Below, piece by piece: positions 1 to 6,209 of a DNA stretch of 7,163 nt; within the stretch, counting starts at the first letter, position 1, and each line of letters opens with the position of its first letter. The translations under genes were made by a program, and so were the position numbers. Origin of the DNA: an uncultured Rhizobiaceae group bacterium. GTDB lineage: Bacteria; Pseudomonadota; Alphaproteobacteria; Rhizobiales; Rhizobiaceae. The stretch lies in the NCBI GenBank assembly GCA_938030645.1, contig CALHHQ010000282.1:1-7163 (forward strand), given 5' to 3'. Below the pieces are notes generated by a model. That model did not search any database. It was given only the letters and a program-made list of their open reading frames with translations, and was not told where the DNA came from.

Positions 1-3000
1 GTGAAACGAGCGTTTCCACCTTCAACGGCAGTCGGGTCTGCAGAAATTGTCCAACGTGGTTCCACTGAAACAGTTACAAGCCCAACATCCGTACTGCCAT
101 CACCGTCGCGCAGCGTGTACTCGAAACTCACTTCCCCAGCAAAGTTGGTTGATGCCGTGAACAACAAATCGCCACTGATGTTTAGACGCACAGTTCCTTC
201 ACCGCCCGGCAGAGCTATTTCAGTCACAAAATCAATAGCTTCTCCATTGATCTCCAGAACGGATGGATTCCCATCTGGAACGAAGTCATTGCTCAAAACA
301 TCAATTTGGATGGTTTCACCGGCAAATGTTGTCGCTGTATCGTCAGCCGCAATAACGGGATCATCGCTGTCATTTAGATTGACCCGCAACACCACTGGAG
401 CAGTTGTTGCAGCCAACTGAGAAACACCATTTTCAGCATTTGTCTCTTCAGCCGTCAGTGTGACCAGCATGTCGTAGATTTCGGGATTGCCCGTTGCAGG
501 CGGTCTGAACACAAGATCGAACAGATCAGTACGCTGTACAACGACCGTTCCACCGACAACAGTTTGCTCCACCCCAGCAACAAAGAATGTGCCACCAGCA
601 GGAATATTCGAAATCGTAATGTCTGTCAGGCGTTCAGAGAAATCGGTGTCAAAAAGCTGCGGAAGGATCACGCCATCCATCGGGACATCATCATCAATTG
701 CCCCAACAGCCTGTTCCACTTGCAACGTTGGAACATCGGCCACGGCATCAATTTCAAAAGTCATCACCTGAGCAGAAAAACTGAAAGAACCATCAACTTC
801 ATAGTTTGCAGTGACAATTGTAATATCAACGTCGACATCTGAGTTCTGAATAGGAAGCACGCGTAGATTTGTGCGATCCCAATTGGTGATGTCTACAAAA
901 TCAACGTCATCGTCTGCGGTGAAAGTATTAACACCATCGGTAATAATCACACCAAATGGGATATCTTCGGCATAGACCTCTTGCGTTTCGCCCGCATCAG
1001 CCGAACTGACGGCGATGCTAAACACTTCAGTTGCATCATCTTCATCAGACACTGGATCTGGTTGATCAATATCGAGCACAACGGCATCGATGACGGGTTG
1101 CACATCGATGTTAACCCAACTCTGGCTCGTAAACGCCCCATCAGTGACAAAATATGATATTGTCTCGTTGCCGCTGTAATTGCTTGGTGGCACATATGTA
1201 AAACTGCCGTCGCTGTTGAGAGTTATCAACGCACCGCTAGGCAATGCAGTTGCAACCCCAACCGAAATTGCCGCGCCTCCGGGAACCATGCCACCCGTCA
1301 CTGTCAGTGCATTGCCCACTGGGCTTTTGTCATCCGAAATCAATCCTGATGCCGCATCAACAACAATCATTGAATCTTCGTTAGTCACGTAAACATTTGC
1401 GCCAGCGACGGGCGCCAAACCAGCGGCCGCAATTTGCACAGATGTCGTGACACCTGAAGTCGTGACACGACCATCAGTCACCTCAAATTCCACCAAACGC
1501 ACGATACCGGTATTCAATGCTCCATCTGGATTGTCGTTGGCAAAACGGATCGATTTGATAGCCGTTTCAAAGTTTGAAACGGTCGCAAACCCTGCAACGG
1601 CGTCCAATTGCAATGTCAGCATTCCGTCGGTGCTGCGTGTGTCTGTCAAGGTTGCCACGATGCCCAGAACATCAAGCAACAACGGGTCAAACCGCAATTC
1701 GTCACCCACCTGCGCGTTGGTCAAAACCATTGTCGCAGACTGTAGATTGGTGCTGTCCAAATCGAACAGCTCCATGTCCACATCTACAAGTGCAGTTGGA
1801 ACATCTTCATCAGAACTGCTGTCTGCATTGTTGATATAGAACGTCGAAAAATCATTGCCTGCGGAACTGGGTCCATTCAGATCTATAGATTGTGTTGGCA
1901 CTTCAACAGCATTGGTAAACGTTTTGCCGCCGTCACCGTCCAAATCGAAGGACTGCGTTTGAGTGTAAGTGGTGTAAACAACAGAAAACTGATTGGAGTT
2001 GGCCCAGTTAGCGCCCACTTGTGCGTTCGACGTGTTGTTAACTTGCGCCGTACCTGAATAAGAAATGAAGCTGTCTTCATAGCTGTCTACGAGCGTTGTA
2101 CCGGCTTCAACGGTTGTAGAATAAAGTTCGTCAGTCCGAATGCTGATAGAATCTTGAGTGTCAGGCGTGCCGGCCAATCCATCTAAATCACTCAACACAA
2201 TATTTATGATGTTGGATGGGGCTGCCAGATCCGTTCCGGCCTGCAGAACCTCCCAGATTATGCTGACAGATCCTTCTTCCAGAACGTTTTGACCAGCAAT
2301 CATGCCAGTGGACGCATTCGCATTGGTGATTACCACACGAAAATCATCTAAAGACCCATCGCCCGCGGCAACCGTTTCAAAGGTTGCAGATGTGTTTTCG
2401 GTCAGGCCCGCAACAATTGCGCGCACGTCATAGGTTTGTATGCCGCTGCCATCACCCGGATCAAACGTGGCAGCATTGGCCCAAGTTGCAAACGTGCCAG
2501 GTGTGCCAACAATACCATTCGTGAGGTGACCGGTGACAGGTTCGCCAACAGCACCAAGCTCAATACCTTCCAACACACTTGCAAATTTTGGCAAAGAGTA
2601 AGCCTGGCGTTCAAGTTGACCAACCTGAACTTCGAGGTCCCAGTCACCAGCCAGAGATTCCGAACCTGTGAGGTCATCAGACGCCGCCACATCGGCACCA
2701 GTCGCAGCCGCCAGTTGCTGCGCTGCAGATTGTCCGGTTTCGCCTTTGCCAAAGTCACAACCGTAAATGAGGATGTCCCCATTTTCACTCAGCGCTTCAC
2801 CAATTTGTTGCAATGCATCAGCATGTTTTCCAGAAATCGAGTTTGAATCGAGCACAGTATTGCCCAATTGCAGAACGCCAGATTCTCCATGCGAAAATAT
2901 ATGAACCGCATCATACCCGCCAGATTCAGAAAGAATTGCTGCCATCTGTGCGACACCATCAATCTGGCTATCCAACACATGAACCGTAACACCCGGCTCA

Positions 3001-3365
3001 AGTGAAGCGATCAAACTGTCGCTGTCTTCAACACCTGCATCAATGAATACAATCTCGCGATCGGTTCTGCGAGCTGTCGAAAAGCCTTCACTTTCTGAAG
3101 CGTTTTCAAAAGCAGCATGATCTTCTGTAGAACCCGCTTCAGACGGGTCCTGACCGTCTGGCTGAGCGGCCTCTGAGTTTTCGGCATATTCATCGGCAAA
3201 TTGTTGGTGAACAGCTTGGCCAGCCACATCAACCGCCGTTTCCACAGCAGCCGCATCCAAAAGAACGCGAGGTTCAAGGATACGCATAAGCGGTTTTTCT
3301 CTCGCGGGTGGCTCAAGAACTTCCACTTTACGTTGTCTGAAAATCGACTTGAACGAACCTGCCAT
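1..3365 (-). CDS. Giant LEPR-XLL / DUF4347 cadherin-like surface adhesin, 3' end beyond the window
   Basis: One open frame of 1121 codons runs from ATG at 3365 through position 3 without a stop; an in-frame TAG lies just upstream at 3395-3393. Domains in order: a basic N-terminus with a LEPRVLLDAAA motif (residues 30-40), the LEPR-XLL signature of large type I-secreted proteins; an acidic linker (about 50-100); a DUF4347 domain (about 103-265) with HG at 159-160 and Cys203; a beta-rich stretch (about 268-490); a cadherin/Ig-like repeat (490-633); a tandem-95/cadherin_5-like repeat (652-757) with a typical FTYVPP...GNETISYFVTDG end; an RTX-adhesin-like domain opening ADVPTL (876-996); a second tandem-95-like repeat (1003-1103); and the start of a possible Calx-beta-like unit (EGGNARF). 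There is no Sec signal peptide. Asp-rich loops suggest calcium binding. Residues 268-1121 hold only three lysines and no cysteine, as in T1SS adhesins. The secretion signal would lie at the unseen C-terminus. A second possible start is Met27 at 3287 (MRILEPRVLL). The adhesin role is inferred from domains; substrate or partner is unknown. Confidence 0.88.
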   Translation of the reverse strand, partial: MAGSFKSIFRQRKVEVLEPPAREKPLMRILEPRVLLDAAAVETAVDVAGQAVHQQFADEYAENSEAAQPDGQDPSEAGSTEDHAAFENASESEGFSTARRTDREIVFIDAGVEDSDSLIASLEPGVTVHVLDSQIDGVAQMAAILSESGGYDAVHIFSHGESGVLQLGNTVLDSNSISGKHADALQQIGEALSENGDILIYGCDFGKGETGQSAAQQLAAATGADVAASDDLTGSESLAGDWDLEVQVGQLERQAYSLPKFASVLEGIELGAVGEPVTGHLTNGIVGTPGTFATWANAATFDPGDGSGIQTYDVRAIVAGLTENTSATFETVAAGDGSLDDFRVVITNANASTGMIAGQNVLEEGSVSIIWEVLQAGTDLAAPSNIINIVLSDLDGLAGTPDTQDSISIRTDELYSTTVEAGTTLVDSYEDSFISYSGTAQVNNTSNAQVGANWANSNQFSVVYTTYTQTQSFDLDGDGGKTFTNAVEVPTQSIDLNGPSSAGNDFSTFYINNADSSSDEDVPTALVDVDMELFDLDSTNLQSATMVLTNAQVGDELRFDPLLLDVLGIVATLTDTRSTDGMLTLQLDAVAGFATVSNFETAIKSIRFANDNPDGALNTGIVRLVEFEVTDGRVTTSGVTTSVQIAAAGLAPVAGANVYVTNEDSMIVVDAASGLISDDKSPVGNALTVTGGMVPGGAAISVGVATALPSGALITLNSDGSFTYVPPSNYSGNETISYFVTDGAFTSQSWVNIDVQPVIDAVVLDIDQPDPVSDEDDATEVFSIAVSSADAGETQEVYAEDIPFGVIITDGVNTFTADDDVDFVDITNWDRTNLRVLPIQNSDVDVDITIVTANYEVDGSFSFSAQVMTFEIDAVADVPTLQVEQAVGAIDDDVPMDGVILPQLFDTDFSERLTDITISNIPAGGTFFVAGVEQTVVGGTVVVQRTDLFDLVFRPPATGNPEIYDMLVTLTAEETNAENGVSQLAATTAPVVLRVNLNDSDDPVIAADDTATTFAGETIQIDVLSNDFVPDGNPSVLEINGEAIDFVTEIALPGGEGTVRLNISGDLLFTASTNFAGEVSFEYTLRDGDGSTDVGLVTVSVEPRWTISADPTAVEGGNARF

Positions 3366-3475
3366 AAACCCAAAAACCCTAAACAACTGCCCCTAAGTGG
3401 CCAGCAGAAGCGCCTCGTTTTCGGACGCACTTCTGCCGTACAATCTCCAAATATGCAGATGTTATGGTTAGTATG

Positions 3476-3485
3476 ACGTTAACGT
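3476..3485. repeat. 10-bp perfect palindrome ACGTTAACGT
   Basis: ACGTTAACGT is its own reverse complement. It lies about 110 bp upstream of the adhesin ATG and 20 bp from the direct repeat at 3506-3524. It could be half of a regulator site, but a 10-bp palindrome in AT-rich intergenic DNA can also arise by chance. Confidence 0.3.
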
Positions 3486-3505
3486 TGGGCAGTTCAGCGC
3501 ATATT

Positions 3506-3524
3506 TCGTGAACACTCGTGAACA
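3506..3524 (-). promoter_or_regulatory. Tandem direct repeat TGTTCACGA x2 with 10-bp period, putative regulator site
   Basis: On the minus strand the 9-mer TGTTCACGA occurs twice, at 3524-3516 and 3514-3506, separated by one base, so the copies recur every 10 bp on the same helix face. It lies 141-159 bp upstream of the adhesin ATG. Tandem in-phase repeats with 10-11 bp period are the usual architecture of OmpR/PhoB-family response-regulator sites. The identity of any binding protein is unknown; the repeat is seen directly, its function is inferred. Confidence 0.45.
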
Positions 3525-3562
3525 AAAAATAGGGTCAAAAGTTCAAATTTTATTAATATACG

Positions 3563-3814
3563 CTAGATCTCACTGCCGAGTTCGACCAACTCTTTATGCA
3601 GTTCAACAGCTAAATCACTGCCACTGTCCAACGCAAAAACATAGGCCTGCGTAAGCAAAAAAGCGACGGCCTCATTGTTTTTGTCAGAGCGCATTCGATT
3701 TGCAGCATCCAAATACAATTGCGCCAGTAAATGGCCGTCCCCGTGCTCATGGGCGGCCAATATTCTGTTGTGCAGCAATTCTTCAGCGTTTTCGACCAGC
3801 GACACGGATTGCAA
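3563..3814 (-). CDS. Small helical protein of unknown function, next to the Rieske oxygenase
   Basis: An open frame of 83 codons starts two bases after the oxygenase stop (TAG at 3819-3817) and ends at TAG 3565-3563. I do not recognise a named family. The sequence is acidic, Cys-free and reads as helices: an NAEELLHNRILAAHEHG segment, then LLAQLYLDAANRM, then AVAFLLTQAYVFALDSG, then LAVELHKELVELG. The A/L/Y pattern resembles a pair of TPR-like helical hairpins. No ATG is available: an in-frame TGA at 3835-3833 limits the start to TTG at 3814 or GTG at 3805 (giving 80 residues). Neither has a strong ribosome site; an AGAG lies about 9 bases before the GTG. The near-zero spacing points to translational coupling with the oxygenase. 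Protein-like composition and tight spacing support a real gene; a role as partner or accessory of the oxygenase is conjecture. Confidence 0.72.
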   Translation of the reverse strand: MQSVSLVENAEELLHNRILAAHEHGDGHLLAQLYLDAANRMRSDKNNEAVAFLLTQAYVFALDSGSDLAVELHKELVELGSEI

Positions 3815-3816
3815 CT

Positions 3817-4974
3817 CTAGGTTTGCTGGCCTTCACCAACCATTTGACTGGCAACCCAATGGTGAAACAACCATGTTGGTTCATCCATTGCGGGAGAGAA
3901 CTTCCCACCATCAAAATGGACGCCGTGACGGCCTGACTGCATACCTTCCACCACAAAAATATCTTCTTCGAAAATTTCTTTCCAAAGCGTTGTGTTCTTG
4001 AAGCGTAATTCAGCAAAATCGTCGCCAGTCATCGTCTCGTCTGCGTAATACAATGCGACACGTTCTGTGGTTTGTTCAAAACTGTCAGGAATCAGAATGA
4101 TTGCGAATCTATGATCACGATGAACACCCAACAACACATTTGGGAAGAATGAGATATATTCAGCATTCTGATTCCATTTTTCGGACAATCCTGAAAAATT
4201 GGAGAAACACTGATCCTCAGACAGCTTTGGATTGTAAACCATTGTGCCTTGGCCGGAAAAATGCCCCTTCTCCATGATGTGATAGTGATCTTCCAGTTTT
4301 GAATAACTATTCAATCCAGGATGGATCCAAGGCAAATGATAGCTCTCTGAATAATTTTCGACGGCCAGTTTCCAGTTGGATTTCACCGACAGATCAAATT
4401 CAGAATCTGCACCGCCGAAATAACAAGGTTGTTCAAATTCTTTCCAACGCTCGATCACGCCTGACGCGTAGTCCTCAAATGGCGGCGCATCACCACTCAC
4501 ATTGACGAACACCACATCTTGCCAAACAAAACTGCGAATTTCGATCAAACCAAGATCATCACGCTGAATGTTGTCATCCACATTTTTACCTGGGCCACCC
4601 ACATGTGGCGTTGTCTTCAGCTTGCCATCAAGGTCGTAGCACCATGAATGATAAGGACAGCGAATAACGCCACGAACTTTCTTTGGTTCATCAACGAGGA
4701 TCATTCCCCTGTGACGGCACGTGTTTTGAAAAACCCGAACCGTGCCATCGCGCCCGCGCACGAGTAAAAGCGGCATTCCCAGAAATGTAATCGGGTTTGC
4801 ATCTGCTTCCTCAGGAACATCTTTCCCAAAGCCAACGGCCGCCCAGTTTTTGAAGAAAACAGTGTCTCGCTCAGCCTCAAAGACCTGCTGATCAATATAA
4901 AACTCATTCGGCAATCCGGTGGCTTTCGACACAGGTTGCAAAACGCTGTTCAAAGCTTCAACATTGATACCCAT
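3817..4974 (-). CDS. Rieske non-heme iron oxygenase alpha subunit (ring-hydroxylating / quaternary-amine type)
   Basis: A 385-residue alpha subunit of a Rieske oxygenase, a soluble enzyme that uses electrons from a separate reductase to activate O2 for hydroxylation or demethylation. The N-terminal Rieske domain binds a [2Fe-2S] cluster through C86-x-H88-x17-C106-x2-H109 (CRH...CPYH). The catalytic domain has NWKLAVENYSESYHLPWIHP, with mononuclear-iron ligands H213 and H218 and D338 in EEDIFVVEGMQSG. The usual bridging Asp three residues before the first His is Glu210, as known for CntA-type carnitine oxygenase and related quaternary-amine enzymes. Length is normal for alpha-only (trimeric) members. 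ATG 4974 is chosen because GGAGGT lies 7 bases upstream; a GTG at 4983 overlaps that site. No beta subunit, ferredoxin or reductase gene lies in the window. The 83-residue gene follows after 2 bp. Substrate is undetermined: betaine, carnitine, another methylated amine or an aromatic acid are all possible. Confidence 0.93.
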   Translation of the reverse strand: MGINVEALNSVLQPVSKATGLPNEFYIDQQVFEAERDTVFFKNWAAVGFGKDVPEEADANPITFLGMPLLLVRGRDGTVRVFQNTCRHRGMILVDEPKKVRGVIRCPYHSWCYDLDGKLKTTPHVGGPGKNVDDNIQRDDLGLIEIRSFVWQDVVFVNVSGDAPPFEDYASGVIERWKEFEQPCYFGGADSEFDLSVKSNWKLAVENYSESYHLPWIHPGLNSYSKLEDHYHIMEKGHFSGQGTMVYNPKLSEDQCFSNFSGLSEKWNQNAEYISFFPNVLLGVHRDHRFAIILIPDSFEQTTERVALYYADETMTGDDFAELRFKNTTLWKEIFEEDIFVVEGMQSGRHGVHFDGGKFSPAMDEPTWLFHHWVASQMVGEGQQT

Positions 4975-4981
4975 AGCCAAC

Positions 4982-4987
4982 ACCTCC
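4982..4987 (-). promoter_or_regulatory. Strong Shine-Dalgarno GGAGGT of the oxygenase gene
   Basis: GGAGGT on the minus strand is separated by 7 bases from ATG at 4974. It decides the start: the in-frame GTG at 4983 falls inside the site and cannot be its own start. It is the best ribosome site in the window, suggesting strong translation of the oxygenase. Confidence 0.8.
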
Positions 4988-5002
4988 GGTCATTTTCCCA
5001 AA

Positions 5003-5013
5003 TGGTACAACCG
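5003..5013. promoter_or_regulatory. GntR/FadR-like operator candidate in the oxygenase leader
   Basis: TGGTACAACCG matches the TNGTNNNACNA pattern common to FCD-type GntR regulators at all but the last specified base. It lies 15 bases upstream of the Shine-Dalgarno. The 7-mer CCGGTCA occurs beside it (5011-5017) and again at 4986-4992, overlapping the ribosome site. A repressor here would block the oxygenase transcript. The sequence is seen directly; the regulator assignment is a guess from the consensus. Confidence 0.3.
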
Positions 5014-5040
5014 GTCAGATGAACTGCCCTATGATTTTTT

Positions 5041-5059
5041 GCGTCATACAAAGCGTCAT
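5041..5059. repeat. Direct repeat GCGTCAT x2, 12-bp period, upstream of the oxygenase gene
   Basis: GCGTCAT occurs at 5041-5047 and 5053-5059, starting 12 bp apart, in the 107-bp gap between the thymidine kinase stop and the oxygenase start. It lies 67-85 bp upstream of the oxygenase ATG, where an activator would bind. Function is unproven. Confidence 0.35.
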
Positions 5060-5081
5060 TGTGCTCTGTTTGCGACTTACA

Positions 5082-5687
5082 TCACAAAAACAGTTTCAGC
5101 TGATTTTTGGGGCCTACGTTTTTCTCTTCCCAATGGCGACGGCATAGGGACACGTAGCTTTCCTCACCACCAATCGAAACTTGATCGCCTTCGGCCAACA
5201 CGCGACCTTCTTCATCCAAACGGACCACCATGGTGGCTTTGCGTCCGCACCAACAAATTGTGCGAATTTCACGCAGGTTGTCGGCCAATGCCAAAAGGGT
5301 TGCAGAACCCGGAAATAGCTTGCCCTGAAAATCCGTACGCAACCCGTAACACATGACGGGAATGCCCAAGCGATCAGCAATGCGACACAACTGCCAAACC
5401 TGTTTTTCACTGAGGAACTGAGCCTCGTCCACAAGCACGCAGTTAAGCGGCGTCTCCCCATGAACACCATCCACACGCTCGAAAAGATCGTCATCATTTT
5501 TGAAGGTTTCAGCTTCGGCTTCTAGTCCAATTCGCGAACCAATTTTCCCGGCACCCATGCGATCATCAAGATGTGCTGTGAGCAACATGGTGCGCATACC
5601 ACGCTCACGATAGTTGTGGGACGCTTGCAGCAGCACTGTGGATTTTCCCGCATTCATCGCAGAATAATTGAAATACAGTTTGGCCAC
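5082..5687 (-). CDS. tdk: Thymidine kinase (type II, TK1-like)
   Basis: Phosphorylates thymidine (and deoxyuridine) to the monophosphate with ATP in the cytosolic pyrimidine salvage pathway. The 201 residues match the family length (E. coli enzyme 205). The Walker A P-loop SAMNAGKST is at 9-17; DEAQF at 87-91 supplies magnesium-binding Asp87 and catalytic Glu88; YGLRTDF at 114-120 is the family's conserved segment; the zinc-binding lasso uses C145, C147, C182 and H185 (CWCGRK ... CRRHW). IGGEESYVSLCRRH is close to the E. coli-type sequence. The start is GTG at 5687: the first ATG (codon 11) falls inside the P-loop, and GAGAG lies 9 bases before the GTG. All catalytic and zinc residues are present, so it should be active. 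It lies 103 bp downstream of the DUF971 gene and 107 bp upstream of the oxygenase gene, so it may be separately transcribed. Confidence 0.96.
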   Translation of the reverse strand: MAKLYFNYSAMNAGKSTVLLQASHNYRERGMRTMLLTAHLDDRMGAGKIGSRIGLEAEAETFKNDDDLFERVDGVHGETPLNCVLVDEAQFLSEKQVWQLCRIADRLGIPVMCYGLRTDFQGKLFPGSATLLALADNLREIRTICWCGRKATMVVRLDEEGRVLAEGDQVSIGGEESYVSLCRRHWEEKNVGPKNQLKLFL

Positions 5688-5790
5688 GTGGTTGTGCTCT
5701 CAAAATTTTAAGCGTGTCGTCATTTTGTGTAGCCCTGCAAAGGGACAACGCCAAGATAGCATCAGCTGGGCATCCACAAGCGAAACACAT
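5688..5790 (-). other. Intergenic gap upstream of tdk, with the tdk ribosome site
   Basis: 103 bp between the DUF971 stop and the tdk GTG. GAGAG at 5701-5697 is the likely Shine-Dalgarno, 9 bases from the GTG. A small inverted repeat CCCT-GCAA-AGGG (5733-5744) has only a 4-bp stem and no T tract, so it is not a convincing terminator. An AT-rich stretch (CTTAAAATTTT) could hold a -10 element, but no matching -35 is visible. Confidence 0.4.
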
Positions 5791-6153
5791 TTAGCCGCGA
5801 GATAAACCTTCTTCTGCCAGCCGCGTTTCGTAGTTCGACATCAATTTGTCAGCTTGCGTGCCAAGTCTGTTCAACACATCCCAAGAATAAATTCCAGTGT
5901 CATGCATATCATCAAACACGATACGAACGGCATAATTGCCCACCGGTTCAATCTTTGTAATTTCCACATTGCGTTTGCCAGGAATTATCTTTTTCTGGCT
6001 CGGGTCATGCCCCTGCACTTCGGCAGATGGAGATTCTACGCGCAGCAGTTCTGCTGACAATTCAAACCGCTTACCATCGGCGAAACCAACTGTCAGCAAT
6101 CGTTTGTCTTTCGACAATCGCAGTTCAGTTGGCGTTGGGGCTTGATCGACCAT
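5791..6153 (-). CDS. Free-standing DUF971 (GBBH-like N-terminal domain) protein
   Basis: A 120-residue protein made almost entirely of one DUF971 domain, the fold found at the N-terminus of gamma-butyrobetaine hydroxylase. Family features: TELRLSKDKRLLTVGFADG (8-26) as the opening strands, FELSAELLRVESPSAEVQGH (30-49), the VEITKIEPVGNYAVRIVFDD strands (63-82) and the hallmark HDTGIYSWDVL (84-94). Stand-alone members are widespread in proteobacteria; their role is not settled, and iron or metal cofactor handling has been suggested from gene neighbourhoods. The start is ATG 6153 (MVDQAPTPTE), with GGAA 7 bases upstream; an upstream in-frame extension to 6225 is non-homologous and would overlap the divergent gene's start. 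The ending is TAA. There is no cysteine and no signal peptide, so it is probably cytosolic. The oxygenase further downstream is iron-dependent, but no link is shown. Confidence 0.88.
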   Translation of the reverse strand: MVDQAPTPTELRLSKDKRLLTVGFADGKRFELSAELLRVESPSAEVQGHDPSQKKIIPGKRNVEITKIEPVGNYAVRIVFDDMHDTGIYSWDVLNRLGTQADKLMSNYETRLAEEGLSRG

Positions 6154-6209
6154 AAGTTCATTCCGTAACACTGTTCTGGAAGTCATGCAGCATTTTTGAA
6201 GGGCGCTCA
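6154..6209. promoter_or_regulatory. 56-bp divergent promoter region
   Basis: This short gap separates the start codons of two diverging genes (DUF971 on minus, glycerate kinase on plus), so at least one promoter must lie in it or extend into a coding region. It contains both ribosome sites: GGAA (6164-6161, minus) and AAGGG (6199-6203, plus). No clear -35/-10 pair can be picked for either direction. Confidence 0.5.

Larger units (their letters stand above)
3366..3562 (-). other. Intergenic leader of the adhesin gene
   Basis: This is the 197-bp gap between the 83-residue gene and the adhesin gene, the longest gap in the window. It begins AT-rich just after the upstream stop and carries an in-phase direct repeat and a palindrome (listed separately). 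No GC-rich stem followed by a T tract is visible, so I see no intrinsic terminator for the upstream genes, and no convincing -35/-10 pair. The gap length and the repeats suggest that the adhesin has its own promoter here (inference). Confidence 0.4.

Noticed and set aside
1..1839. Long plus-strand frames (1-420, 487-771, 1180-1392, 1447-1839) rich in Ser, Thr and Pro
   Set aside because: They are antisense to the continuous adhesin frame; their composition follows from the complement of Asp/Gly/Thr/Val-rich codons.
2402..3430. Apparent break-up of the adhesin into several minus-strand frames, suggesting a pseudogene
   Set aside because: Those are other-frame shadows; reading the frame that starts at 3365 gives uninterrupted, domain-consistent protein down to position 3.
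4975..4983. GTG start three codons upstream for the oxygenase
   Set aside because: This GTG is part of the GGAGGT ribosome site that serves the ATG at 4974.
4919..5356. 145-codon plus-strand frame across the tdk/oxygenase gap
   Set aside because: It is antisense to the well-supported tdk and the start of the oxygenase, with no recognisable domain.
5733..5744. Inverted repeat CCCT-GCAA-AGGG as a terminator
   Set aside because: A 4-bp stem with no following T tract is too weak for an intrinsic terminator.
5605..5790. 61-codon minus-strand frame with CxxC pairs starting directly after the DUF971 stop
   Set aside because: It overlaps the first 83 bases of tdk in another frame, its second CxxC lies within that overlap, and the sequence resembles no protein I know; the zinc-ribbon look is probably chance.
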